Both the position numbers and the translations under genes were made by a program. Under the pieces are notes generated by a model. The model ran no database searches. It was given only the letters and a program-made list of their open reading frames with translations, and was not told where the DNA came from. DNA of 64,000 bases, taken from the NCBI GenBank assembly GCA_002698995.1, contig PAAX01000023.1:124001-188000 (forward strand). The letters run 5' to 3'. Of this stretch, positions 46,161-55,687 are shown in pieces. This stretch comes from Ignavibacteriota bacterium. GTDB lineage: Bacteria > Bacteroidota > Ignavibacteria > Ignavibacteriales > Melioribacteraceae. Positions within the stretch are counted from its first letter, which is position 1, and every line of letters starts with the position of its first letter.

Positions 46161-48626
46161 ATGAAAAAATTATTTCTAATCTTGATATTATTCTCAATTA
46201 CAGTTATTTCTCAAGAAAGAAAGAGTGTTCATCAGCTTCATGAAGAAGAATACGGAAAAAAATATAAAAATGTTGAAAGCAAATTTGATTTAAGTGGTAA
46301 TGGTATCATTCCCTTACAAATAAATAGAGAAAAATCCTTAAGTAAAGCTGTTTTTGGGTATTTACCTTATTGGGAATATCTCAATGGTAATTATCAATAT
46401 TTACGTTATGATTTATTAACTCACATTGGAGTTTTTGATTTCTCAGTAAGTTCAACCGGAATAATAGGTAATCCTTCAGGTTGGCCTTGGACAAACGTGA
46501 TTAATTCTGCACATTCTGCCGGTACTAAAGTAATTATGGTTGTAGCAAATTTTGATGCAGATGAAATAAGAAGTTTAATCACCAATGAAGTAAACAAGCA
46601 GACATTCTTTGTAAATGCAAAATCAAAACTGCAAACATTCAATTTAGATGGAATTAATATTGATTTTGAAGGAATGTATTCTGCAGATCAAGGTGAAAGA
46701 ATTAATTCGTTTATGGAAGAACTAACAAATTACTTAAAAACAAATCTTTCTGAAGATATTGAAGTTTCTTTTGCTGCTCCAGCAGTCAATTGGGGAAGTA
46801 ATTGGGATCTTTTAGGATTAGCTCAATCTTGTGACTATTTGTTTATAATGGGTTATGATTTCTTTGGATCATGGAGTACAACTTCAGGTCCTACAGCACC
46901 TTTAATCGGCGGATCAATAAATTTAACTAATACTGTCAATGTTCAGTATTCATCCGTTGTTTCGGCATATCCTGAAAAATTAATTTTAGGAATTGCATAC
47001 TTTGGCGGACAATTTGAAACCACAACAAATGCCGAGAATTCGAATGTAATCGATTATGTGTCAAACAGATTTTATCGTGATACTTATCCTCAATCACAAA
47101 CTTATGGAAGATTGTGGTCTACTAAATATCAAGTTCCGTGGTATAGATGGGAATCCGATAATTGGCAGCAGGTATGGTTTGATGATGCCGAAAGTATTGG
47201 ATTAAAATACGACTTAGCTCTATCCAACAATTTAAAGGGAGTTGGAATGTGGGCACTTGGGTATGACGGACAAAGACAAGAGTTGTGGAATTTAATAGAT
47301 CAAAAATTTGGAAGCGGAAATATTCCCGCTCCGGCAAAGCCGCAGTCATTTAGTTTAAGCGGATTTGGAGATGGTACAATTAGTCTTAGTTATGAAATTC
47401 CTCAAAGTGCAACCGGTTATAAAATATTTATAAGCAGAGATGGAATTAATTTTAATGATTCTGTTGATGTAAATATCAGTAATCCTTTTGTTGCCGAATT
47501 ATCTAACGATTCTGTTTATTATTTCAAAGTAAAGGCTTATAACTCTTCCGGGTTCTCACAGTTTACTGAAGTATTAGGTGCAGTACCAAGTTCTCAAACT
47601 CATAAAGTATTAATTGTAAACGGCTTTGATAGAACTTCGGGTACAACTAACAATTTTGATTATATAAAACAGTACGGTGAACCGTTGTTATCAGCCGGAA
47701 AAAGTTTTGTATCAACCAGTAATGAAGCGGTATTTAAGGATTACGTTAATTTAACCGATTATGAAATTGTGATTTGGATGCTGGGAGATGAAAGTACATC
47801 TGATGAAACATTTAATCAGTTTGAACAGGTAAGAGTAAAAGAATTTTTAGATAACGGGGGAAAACTATTTGTTACCGGATCTGAAATTGGCTGGGATCTT
47901 GATTACAGCGGAGGAGCAGAAGATAGATCATTTTATAATACTTATTTAAAAGCAGATTATTATGCTGATGCACCAAATAATTCAAGCGGCAGTTATTATT
48001 TTGCAGAACCGATTTCAGGAGAAATGTTTGACGGTATTTCTAATATAGCTTTTGATGACGGATCGCATGGAACATTTGATGTTGACTGGCCGGATGCAAT
48101 AAAACCAATAAATGGTTCAGCCGGTGTATTAAAATACTTAAATGTAAATGTCAGCTCAGGTTATGCCGGAGTTGCTTATAAAGGGAATTTCCCCGGTGGA
48201 ACTGCAGAAGGAGCAATTGTTCATCTTGCAATTCCTTTTGAAGCTGTTTATGATTTGCAGGATAGAATTGAAATTATGACAAAAGTAATTGATTTTTTTG
48301 AAGGAACCGTTGATGTTAGAAACCTTGAAAATGAATTAAATCCTACTAATTTTGCCGTATATCAAAATTATCCTAATCCGTTTAATCCGGCAACTACAAT
48401 TAAATATCATATTCCAGGGTCAGGAAATATAACATTGCAGATTTTCAATTCGCTTGGAGAATTAATTCAAGAAGAGAATATCTATCAAAGCAATCCAGGA
48501 TTATATGAATTCAACTGGAATAGTGAAAACAGATATTCATCCGGCACCTACCTATACAGAATAAATTATATAAATGAAAATGGAAAGTCATTTTCTTCAA
48601 CAAATAAGATGATTTTGTTGAAGTGA
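46161..48626 (+). CDS. Secreted GH18-family glycoside hydrolase with T9SS sorting domain
   Basis: 821 residues. A signal peptide (LFLILILFSITVISQ) precedes a GH18 barrel (about 60-395): GYLPYWEYLNGNYQY opens it, and LDGINIDFEG near 161-170 holds the catalytic Glu of the DxxDxDxE motif. A fibronectin-III-like module (about 390-480) and a Rossmann-like or flavodoxin-type region (IVNGFDRTSG onward) follow. The C-terminal about 90 residues are a type A T9SS signal (YQNYPNPFNPATTIKYHIP...NKMILLK). Chitinase or spore-peptidoglycan (YaaH-like) activity are both possible. Confidence 0.88.
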   Translation: MKKLFLILILFSITVISQERKSVHQLHEEEYGKKYKNVESKFDLSGNGIIPLQINREKSLSKAVFGYLPYWEYLNGNYQYLRYDLLTHIGVFDFSVSSTGIIGNPSGWPWTNVINSAHSAGTKVIMVVANFDADEIRSLITNEVNKQTFFVNAKSKLQTFNLDGINIDFEGMYSADQGERINSFMEELTNYLKTNLSEDIEVSFAAPAVNWGSNWDLLGLAQSCDYLFIMGYDFFGSWSTTSGPTAPLIGGSINLTNTVNVQYSSVVSAYPEKLILGIAYFGGQFETTTNAENSNVIDYVSNRFYRDTYPQSQTYGRLWSTKYQVPWYRWESDNWQQVWFDDAESIGLKYDLALSNNLKGVGMWALGYDGQRQELWNLIDQKFGSGNIPAPAKPQSFSLSGFGDGTISLSYEIPQSATGYKIFISRDGINFNDSVDVNISNPFVAELSNDSVYYFKVKAYNSSGFSQFTEVLGAVPSSQTHKVLIVNGFDRTSGTTNNFDYIKQYGEPLLSAGKSFVSTSNEAVFKDYVNLTDYEIVIWMLGDESTSDETFNQFEQVRVKEFLDNGGKLFVTGSEIGWDLDYSGGAEDRSFYNTYLKADYYADAPNNSSGSYYFAEPISGEMFDGISNIAFDDGSHGTFDVDWPDAIKPINGSAGVLKYLNVNVSSGYAGVAYKGNFPGGTAEGAIVHLAIPFEAVYDLQDRIEIMTKVIDFFEGTVDVRNLENELNPTNFAVYQNYPNPFNPATTIKYHIPGSGNITLQIFNSLGELIQEENIYQSNPGLYEFNWNSENRYSSGTYLYRINYINENGKSFSSTNKMILLK

Positions 48627-48633
48627 TTATTCA

Positions 48634-48669
48634 GCCGGATAGACTATTTCAGTTTATCCGGCATATTTT
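48634..48669 (+). terminator. Terminator after the GH18 gene
   Basis: GCCGGATA and TATCCGGC pair around a 13-base loop (48634-48662), followed by ATATTTTA. Confidence 0.7.
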
Positions 48670-48822
48670 ACGAAAATTAAATTTTGTCAATTCCTAAAAT
48701 TACCTTCCTTATAAGGCTGGTACTTCTTATCTTAAGAGTTCTTAAATTTTATTAAATAAGGATATCGCTAACATTTTTATATAGTCCTTTTCTTTAATTA
48801 GTAAACTTTCTTGAGACATAAA

Positions 48823-49797
48823 ATGAAAAAAATACTTTCCATAATATTTTTAATTACCTTTTTTGCCGCATGCAGTGATGATGTTCAAATTAAGAATTTC
48901 GATATAAACTCAGCTAAAGTAATTAGAACAACTAAGATTATTAATGAAACCGAAGGAGCATTTTTTTATCCGAAGTTTGATGATAAAAATAAAAGGATTT
49001 TTTTCTCTACTGCCAATTACACCGGAATTTTTTATTATGATTTGGAGAAAAAATCAATTAATAATCTTATTGATGCTAAAGGAACCGGTCTCTATTATAT
49101 AGTTGAAGGGAATGAAATTTATTTTGTTCTTCCGGCAATAAATGAAAGGAACAATAGACGAATTTTTTCGGTGGCAAAACAGAACATTGAAAGCAAAAAA
49201 ATTGATATCATTTTTAAATCAAACAGTGGAATTAAGTCTTTAGCTCTTGAAGAAAATATATTAAGCTTTTTTGTAAACGATACAGTTAAATTTTTTGATA
49301 TAAGTAATAATGTGTTTGTTGAGAATAGAGATATTTATGATGTTACAGTATTTTCTTCACTTAATGATAGACTTCTGATTTATTCAGAAGGCGAACTTAG
49401 AACTTTTACTCCTTTTCAAAATTATATGATAACTAATGTTACAGAAGCGGATGATAGAAATCTAATATTGGAAATTGCCGGTAAAGGTGTTTATAAATAC
49501 TCTTTGGAAACAAATCAAATTGATTTTTTAACTGATGAAATAATTTTACTTAACATGCTGAAGAATTCCAATTTGGCTGTTGGTGTAAAACAGAAAAACG
49601 ATGGTTTGATTGAAACAAAATCTGAAATATTCTTATTTGATATTTTATCTAAAAATTTAATTAATCTTACAGCAGAATTAAACATTACTGCGCTTAATCC
49701 TTCTTTTAATAATGATGGCAGTCAAATTGCTTTTAATACAATGGAAGGAAATATTTATTTAATGTCTTTAAAAATTTCTGAAGGACAAGCTTTATGA
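48823..49797 (+). CDS. Lipoprotein with TolB-like propeller repeats
   Basis: 324 residues from ATG 48823 (an in-frame TTG at 48811 is less likely). Lipobox FFAACSDD. The rest is strand-rich with TolB/PD40-like units, e.g. FYPKFDDKNKRIFFSTANY and LNPSFNNDGSQIAFNTMEG. No catalytic residues are recognised. It resembles the next gene in order and motif, so the two are tandem paralogues. Its stop overlaps the next ATG (ATGA). Confidence 0.75.
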   Translation: MKKILSIIFLITFFAACSDDVQIKNFDINSAKVIRTTKIINETEGAFFYPKFDDKNKRIFFSTANYTGIFYYDLEKKSINNLIDAKGTGLYYIVEGNEIYFVLPAINERNNRRIFSVAKQNIESKKIDIIFKSNSGIKSLALEENILSFFVNDTVKFFDISNNVFVENRDIYDVTVFSSLNDRLLIYSEGELRTFTPFQNYMITNVTEADDRNLILEIAGKGVYKYSLETNQIDFLTDEIILLNMLKNSNLAVGVKQKNDGLIETKSEIFLFDILSKNLINLTAELNITALNPSFNNDGSQIAFNTMEGNIYLMSLKISEGQAL

Positions 49798-50693
49798 AAA
49801 AACTAATTATTCTATTATTCTTGATAACAACAATTGCAGCACAAAACCTAAAAGTCACTTCAATAGAAAAAATAAATGTTGACGGAGATTTTTATTATCC
49901 GCAATTCGGACTTCAAGAAAATGAAATTTATTTTACTAAAACCAACTATCAGGGTATTTACAAACTTGATCTTAATTCTAATCAAGTAAAAATATTAAAT
50001 GATGATTTAAGTTCTGGATACGAATTTGTAATTGTTAACGAAAGAATTTATTACAGAGCAGAAGAGATAATCAACAACAGAAGATTTTTTAAATATGTTG
50101 AACAAAACTTAAATTCATTACAGAAAAATGATTTATCAGATTTTGAAAGAAATATTTCAACACCTAAAATTTTCGGTAATCAGCTGGTAAAGGTAAATGC
50201 TGATAATCAATTTGAAAATTTAAAAACTACATCAGCATTCCAAAAAGCAAACAGCAAAAATGTATTAATTGCTAATAATAAGTTACTGGTTAATGATGAA
50301 TCCGGCATAAGAGAATTAAACATTTTTGATAACGGATATTACTTATGGGCTTCTTTATCACCGGATCAAGAGAAAATACTATTTCATTATTCAGGAAAAG
50401 GAACTTTCGTTTCCGATCTTCAAGGAAACATAATTAAAGAATTGGGAAATGCAAATTATCCAAGCTGGAGCAGCGACGGAAATTATATTATCTATATGAA
50501 TGATGAAGATGATGGACATCAAGTTTTAAGTTCGGATGTAATTTTATATAATTACCAATCGGATGAAGTTCAGAACTTAACGAGTCAATTTGATGATTTG
50601 GCAATGTTTCCTCGTATGTCAAATCAAATGAATAAGATAGTCTTCAGCGATATGAACGGTGGTTTATACATTATCAATCTAATTTCAGAATAA
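49794..50693 (+). CDS. Exported TolB-like propeller protein, paralogue of the upstream gene
   Basis: 299 residues with a signal peptide (LIILLFLITTIAAQ) but no lipobox. It shares with the previous protein the opening FYYPQFGLQENEIYFTKTNY, the NNRRFFKYVEQN segment, and the ending MSNQMNKIVFSDMNGGLYII. PD40-type units such as YPSWSSDGNYIIYMNDEDDG suggest a six-bladed propeller. One partner lipidated and one soluble hints at a pair working with the amidase encoded ten bases downstream. Confidence 0.75.
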   Translation: MKKLIILLFLITTIAAQNLKVTSIEKINVDGDFYYPQFGLQENEIYFTKTNYQGIYKLDLNSNQVKILNDDLSSGYEFVIVNERIYYRAEEIINNRRFFKYVEQNLNSLQKNDLSDFERNISTPKIFGNQLVKVNADNQFENLKTTSAFQKANSKNVLIANNKLLVNDESGIRELNIFDNGYYLWASLSPDQEKILFHYSGKGTFVSDLQGNIIKELGNANYPSWSSDGNYIIYMNDEDDGHQVLSSDVILYNYQSDEVQNLTSQFDDLAMFPRMSNQMNKIVFSDMNGGLYIINLISE

Positions 50694-50703
50694 AGGTATT
50701 AAG

Positions 50704-53073
50704 ATGAAAGTTATCCAAAAAATTATAATACTATTAGCAATTACAATTTCATTAAATGCACAAAGTTTAGCAGACATAAAAATCTGTATCGATCCCGGAC
50801 ACGGCGGACATTCATCCGACGACAGATTTATACCGGCAACTGGATTTTGGGAATCGGATGCAAACTGGGAAAAAGCAAATTTACTTAAACCGATGCTTAC
50901 CGATCTTGGTGCCACTGTTATAATAACCAGATCCGGTAATGAAGATTCAGATGATTTGGGATTATCTGTAAGAGCGCAAATTGCAAACCAAAATAATGTA
51001 GATATTTTTCATTCAATACACAGCAACGGATTTCAAGGGACTTCAAACTATACTTTGATGCTGTATAAAGGTACAGACAGCAGCCCGGTTTTCCCTCAAG
51101 CTAAAACTATGGGTTCTATTATGATGAACGACATTTGGGAACATCATAGAACTACCAATAAATATAACAGGGGAGATCAATCGTTTCTTGGATTTTATTT
51201 AGGTGTTTTAAATCCTTTAACAATGCCCGGAGTTTTATCCGAAGGTTCATTTCATGATTATATCCCCGAAAGCTGGAGATTAATGAGCTCATTATACAGA
51301 GCACATGAAGCCAAAGCTATCACTAAATCATTTCTTGAATATTTCAGCGGTGGAAATTTTACTACCGGTCAAATAGCCGGAATTGTGCGCGATCCACTGG
51401 AAACAGTCAACTATTATTATATTGCCACTACCAATGACGGTAAAAAGCCGGTTAATAATTTAAAAGTGACTCTACAGCCGGGAGATATTGTGGTTAATGG
51501 TGATGACAACAATAACGGTTTTTTCTTTTTTGATAAAGTTGAACCTGGTACTTATAAATTAATTTTTGAAGCAGAAAATTTTGAAAAGGATTCAAGTAAT
51601 GTAACTGTTACTGCTGATAAAATTACTTTTGCTGATAAGAATCTTGATATAGTTCCGGATTTAACTCCTCCTTCAGTTGTATCAGCTTACCCTGAAAACG
51701 GACAGGAAAATGTAAGTACCAAAGATCAAATAATTATTGAATTTGATATTAGAATGGATAAAAGTTCAACACAAGGTGCTTTTACTTTATCTCCAATTGT
51801 AAGCGGTTCATTCAGTTGGGAAAATGCAGATAAAAGACTTGTATTTACTCCAACAACCGGGTTTTCCGCAAATAAAACGTATACATTCGGAATTAATGCA
51901 AATGCTAAAAGCTATTTCGGTGTTAATATTTCGGAAAGTGCTTCTTTTAGTTTTACAACAAGACAAAAACTTAATCTTGTAAGCAATTATCCTTCTGATA
52001 ATGAAGAGGATGTAAGTAGAACGGTTAAAATTATAATTGAATTTGATGGAGCAATAAATCAAAATTCCGTTTTTAATAATATCAACTTTACCGATGCGCA
52101 GAATAACTTCGTTCCTGTTAGTGTTGATAATGATGCGTACAGCGAAGGAAAAATAATTTTTGAACCGTTGAATCCCTTACCGGGAAATTCATCTTTCAAA
52201 ATTGATTTGAAATCCGGACTTGAAGATATTGAAGGATTAACTCTTGGTGAAAATTATGAAATTAATTTTACTACCGGTCCGGAGCAAAGTAATTACGGTA
52301 CTATTCTAGATAATTTAGAAGCAAACAACGGTTGGAAAGATCCTGAATACAGCGGAAGCACAACCGGAACTGATCCTGATAATACGACATTTTCTATTTC
52401 AACAACTAGAAAAGTAAATGGTAATTCATCCGGATTAATTAAATATGTATTTACCGAATCGAATGGTGTATGCAGAGTTTACAGATTACCTGAATTGGTT
52501 CTAGGCACAAGTACAAATGATGAATTTGGTATTTGGGCTTATGGTGATAACAGTAATAACCAGCTTCAATTTTGGTTTAGAGATGGTGCCTCTCAAAATC
52601 AAGTTTATAATTTTGGCGTAATTAACTGGACAGGCTGGAAACTTCTTACTGTACCAATGTCGGAAATTGGAGGAACAGGTGAAAAGAAATTTCACAGTGT
52701 AGTTATAAAGAAAAATGCTGAAGGGAAGGAAGTTGGAGAATTATATTTTGATGATTTACAGATTGGTGTTCTTGTAAGTGTTGATGATAATAATTTTACA
52801 TCACTGCCTATTAAATTTGAATTGAACCAGAATTATCCTAATCCTTTTAATCCAACTACAAGTATTGAGTATTCAGTGCCTAGCAACGAGTATGTTAGTT
52901 TGAAAGTTTACGATATTTTAGGAAATGAAATTGCTCAGTTAGTAAACGAACAAAAATCAGCAGGCAGTTATTCTGTTAACTTTAATGCTGCAAATCTTGC
53001 AAGCGGAGTTTATTTCTATAAAATAACGGCGGGAAGTTTTACTCAGATAAGAAAAATGATGCTTCTCAAGTAA
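50704..53073 (+). CDS. Secreted N-acetylmuramoyl-L-alanine amidase with Ig-like repeats and T9SS domain
   Basis: 789 residues. Signal peptide to about residue 20, then an Amidase_3 domain (about 24-220): ICIDPGHGGHSSDD with zinc ligand His33, NWEKANLL with Glu56, FHSIHSNGFQG with the second His, and VLSEGSFHD with the catalytic Glu. A carboxypeptidase-like/PEGA fold (about 225-310), two Big_5-type modules (DLTPPSVVSAYPENGQENVS; LVSNYPSDNEEDVS), a carbohydrate-binding-like region and a T9SS signal (NYPNPFNPTTSIEYSVP) follow. It cuts the glycan-peptide amide bond of peptidoglycan outside the cell or at its surface. Confidence 0.9.
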   Translation: MKVIQKIIILLAITISLNAQSLADIKICIDPGHGGHSSDDRFIPATGFWESDANWEKANLLKPMLTDLGATVIITRSGNEDSDDLGLSVRAQIANQNNVDIFHSIHSNGFQGTSNYTLMLYKGTDSSPVFPQAKTMGSIMMNDIWEHHRTTNKYNRGDQSFLGFYLGVLNPLTMPGVLSEGSFHDYIPESWRLMSSLYRAHEAKAITKSFLEYFSGGNFTTGQIAGIVRDPLETVNYYYIATTNDGKKPVNNLKVTLQPGDIVVNGDDNNNGFFFFDKVEPGTYKLIFEAENFEKDSSNVTVTADKITFADKNLDIVPDLTPPSVVSAYPENGQENVSTKDQIIIEFDIRMDKSSTQGAFTLSPIVSGSFSWENADKRLVFTPTTGFSANKTYTFGINANAKSYFGVNISESASFSFTTRQKLNLVSNYPSDNEEDVSRTVKIIIEFDGAINQNSVFNNINFTDAQNNFVPVSVDNDAYSEGKIIFEPLNPLPGNSSFKIDLKSGLEDIEGLTLGENYEINFTTGPEQSNYGTILDNLEANNGWKDPEYSGSTTGTDPDNTTFSISTTRKVNGNSSGLIKYVFTESNGVCRVYRLPELVLGTSTNDEFGIWAYGDNSNNQLQFWFRDGASQNQVYNFGVINWTGWKLLTVPMSEIGGTGEKKFHSVVIKKNAEGKEVGELYFDDLQIGVLVSVDDNNFTSLPIKFELNQNYPNPFNPTTSIEYSVPSNEYVSLKVYDILGNEIAQLVNEQKSAGSYSVNFNAANLASGVYFYKITAGSFTQIRKMMLLK

Positions 53074-53096
53074 TATTTTCTGATAATCTTATTTAC

Positions 53097-53134
53097 ATCA
53101 CTTCGTCTCAAGTTTTTGGGACGAAGTGATTTTC
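53097..53134 (+). terminator. Terminator after the amidase gene
   Basis: ATCACTTCGTC and GACGAAGTGAT form a perfect 11-base-pair stem with a 12-base loop, followed by TTTTC. Confidence 0.8.
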
Positions 53135-53211
53135 AAATTTACTCTTTCGGATATAATTTTTTGTAAGTCGTTACTGACTAAAGAAGTGATAAAAAATCGC
53201 AATAAATTAAT

Positions 53212-54822
53212 TTAAGCTACACTGTCCATCTCAATTGTTTGATCGTTATGTTCAACCGAAGAAACAAATTTCACTTTTGGATTTTTTTCTTGAATCAGTT
53301 TAAACATATATTCTGTTTCGGCAATATAAACCAGTGCTCCCCCTTTATCATTGTAAAGATTTTGAGATCTGAATCTTACCAAATCATTTATATCTTCTTT
53401 ATCATTATATTGAAGCCAGAATGCTTTATACGCCGGCATTGGTAAAAACTCAACACTTGCACCATACTCGTTTAACAATCTGTATTTAAGAACCTCAAAT
53501 TGCAGTTCTCCAACAACCCCTATTACTTTTCTGTTGCCCAGATTTTGAGTAAATAATTGTGCTAAACCTTCATCGGTTAAATATTCTATTCCTTTTTCAA
53601 ACTGTTTCGTTTTAAATGGATCGGTGCTTCTAACAATTCTAAATACTTCCGGAGAGAAACGCGGAATTCCTTTGAACATGAAATTCTCTCCTTCGGTTAG
53701 CGTGTCTCCAATCTTAAATAAACCTGAATCATACAAACCAATTACGTCTCCGGGATATGCAGTTTCTAATAGAGATTTACTCTGAGCCATGAATGACGCA
53801 GGATTGGCAAATTTAAGTTCCCTTTTTAACCTAACATGATTATAAAATTTGTTTCTTTCAAATTTACCTGAGCAGACTCTCAAAAATGCTATTCGGTCTC
53901 TATGCTTTGGATCTAAGTTTGCATGAATTTTAAAAACAAATCCGCTGAATTTTTCATCATTCGGACTTATAAATCCGGTTGTAGTTTCTCTTTTTAATGG
54001 AGGCGGAGCAATTTCAACAAATGTATCCAGCAGTTCTCTAATTCCAAAATTGTTAATTGCACTTCCGAAAAATACCGGAGCTAAGTTTCCTTTTTGATAT
54101 TCTTCAATGCTGAACTCTTCATAAATTCCGTCAATCAATTTAATGTCATTTCTTAATTTATCTGCATCATCTCTAAATTCTTCATCTAAACCGGGATCAT
54201 CAATTCCGTTAAATTCTTTTTCTACTTCTTCTACTCGGGTTTTGTTTGCTTTATAAAATGCAAATAAATTTTTATGTAGATTGTAAACACCTCTAAACTG
54301 AAAACCCATTCCAAGAGGAAAAGTTAATGGTCTTACTCTTATTGATAATTTAGCTTCAAGCTCATCTAAAAGTTCAATAGGATCGCGTCCTTCTCTATCC
54401 AATTTATTGATGAAAATTATAACCGGAGTGTTTCTCATTCTGCAGACTTGCATCAGCTTTTCTGTCTGCTCTTCAACCCCTTTAACACAGTCAACAACAA
54501 GAATTACACTATCTACTGCAGTTAAGGTTCTGTATGTATCTTCTGCAAAGTCTTTGTGTCCAGGTGTATCAAGCAGATTTATAATCTGTTCTTTATAATT
54601 AAAAGTAAGAACAGAAGTAGAAACTGAAATCCCTCTCTGCTTTTCAATTTCAAGAAAATCGGAAGCAGCAGTTTTTTTTATTTTATTAGATTTTACCGCA
54701 CCGGCAATTTGAATTGCACCGCTGAATAAAAGTAATTTTTCAGTTAATGTTGTTTTTCCCGCATCCGGGTGACTAATAATAGCGAATGTTTTGCGTTTGT
54801 TTATTTCTGAATTAATACTCAT
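53212..54822 (-). CDS. prfC: Peptide chain release factor 3
   Basis: 536-residue translational GTPase. G1 is [17 protein letters not shown]2 lies in [12 protein letters not shown]3 is [16 protein letters not shown] and G4 is [11 protein letters not shown]. The length and the RF3 C-terminal block ([18 protein letters not shown]) separate it from EF-G. It recycles RF1/RF2 after peptide release. Single gene. Confidence 0.95.
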   Translation of the reverse strand: MSINSEINKRKTFAIISHPDAGKTTLTEKLLLFSGAIQIAGAVKSNKIKKTAASDFLEIEKQRGISVSTSVLTFNYKEQIINLLDTPGHKDFAEDTYRTLTAVDSVILVVDCVKGVEEQTEKLMQVCRMRNTPVIIFINKLDREGRDPIELLDELEAKLSIRVRPLTFPLGMGFQFRGVYNLHKNLFAFYKANKTRVEEVEKEFNGIDDPGLDEEFRDDADKLRNDIKLIDGIYEEFSIEEYQKGNLAPVFFGSAINNFGIRELLDTFVEIAPPPLKRETTTGFISPNDEKFSGFVFKIHANLDPKHRDRIAFLRVCSGKFERNKFYNHVRLKRELKFANPASFMAQSKSLLETAYPGDVIGLYDSGLFKIGDTLTEGENFMFKGIPRFSPEVFRIVRSTDPFKTKQFEKGIEYLTDEGLAQLFTQNLGNRKVIGVVGELQFEVLKYRLLNEYGASVEFLPMPAYKAFWLQYNDKEDINDLVRFRSQNLYNDKGGALVYIAETEYMFKLIQEKNPKVKFVSSVEHNDQTIEMDSVA

Positions 54823-55069
54823 TCCTCACCAAATAAGGCTTTTAATTAATTTTATTTTTTTGATAACTAATCTTCAGAAGGGAATAAATCCTTAACAAAT
54901 CGATTGGTTACTTTTTTTACAACCTCAAAAATAAGAAAAAAAGAAATGTATTGTATCCTAATTATGGTAACCATTTCTTACCGACTAATTTTTAATAAAT
55001 ATAGAAAACCGAATACATTAAAATTACTTGAACTAAAAGAAGTAGGATTTTATTCCCAAAAATTTAAGA
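54823..55069. other. Intergenic gap without supported gene
   Basis: A/T-rich gap of about 250 bases between prfC and the SRPBCC gene. A 62-codon plus-strand ORF here (54904-55092) has no convincing ribosome site and overlaps the SRPBCC gene; I see nothing else. Confidence 0.5.
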
Positions 55070-55516
55070 TCAATTTTCACATAATTCTTTAATTTTATTT
55101 AATGCTTTGGGCCAATTATTTTTAAATTCATCAACAAACTGTTCGGTTGCCTCAGTTGTAATGATCAATTCTGTAATTCCATTTTCTTCAATAAAAGTAT
55201 AATTCTCAGTTCCACCTTTCCATGCAAGTGCTTCCGGGCTTGAATAATCTTCTTCTCCATTTATATACATCCCAAGAAATTCAATTGAAATGTGTTCTTC
55301 TTTTCGATTTGCTTTTATCCTTGTAATCATTCCCATTTCACCATTTTCAGTTGGACCTAAAAAATCAATTCTACTCCCTTCATCCCAACTTCCTTTATAA
55401 TATGAACAGGGATGAAATATTTCGCTCCATATTCTGTAGGTTTCATCATTTAACATCACTTGCCAAACTTTTGCTTTGGGTGAATTTATTTTTATAGAAA
55501 ATTTTAGTTGTTCCAT
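55070..55516 (-). CDS. SRPBCC/AHSA1-like domain protein
   Basis: 148 residues: KFSIKINSPKAKVWQVMLND opens the START-like fold, GSRIDFLGPTENGEMGMITRI and the Trp-rich middle follow, and the end is the long C-terminal helix NNWPKALNKIKELCEN. The family binds hydrophobic ligands in the cytoplasm; no catalytic role can be read. It is alone and divergent from the dehydrogenase gene. Confidence 0.84.
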   Translation of the reverse strand: MEQLKFSIKINSPKAKVWQVMLNDETYRIWSEIFHPCSYYKGSWDEGSRIDFLGPTENGEMGMITRIKANRKEEHISIEFLGMYINGEEDYSSPEALAWKGGTENYTFIEENGITELIITTEATEQFVDEFKNNWPKALNKIKELCEN

Positions 55517-55687
55517 TTTTACCTCATAAAAATTATATGAAGTAATAATTTAATGATTATAGTAATTTTTCAAAATCTTATATCAATGTTGATGAATTTA
55601 ACAATAGAATATTGATTGATAATTTTTATCTTTAAGTGAACTGTAATAATGTCAATAACGTTTATAAAAAGAAAAATTGGAAATAGA

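Noticed and set aside
54904-55092. 62-codon plus-strand ORF
   Set aside because: No convincing ribosome site, basic A/T-biased composition, and overlap with the SRPBCC gene end.
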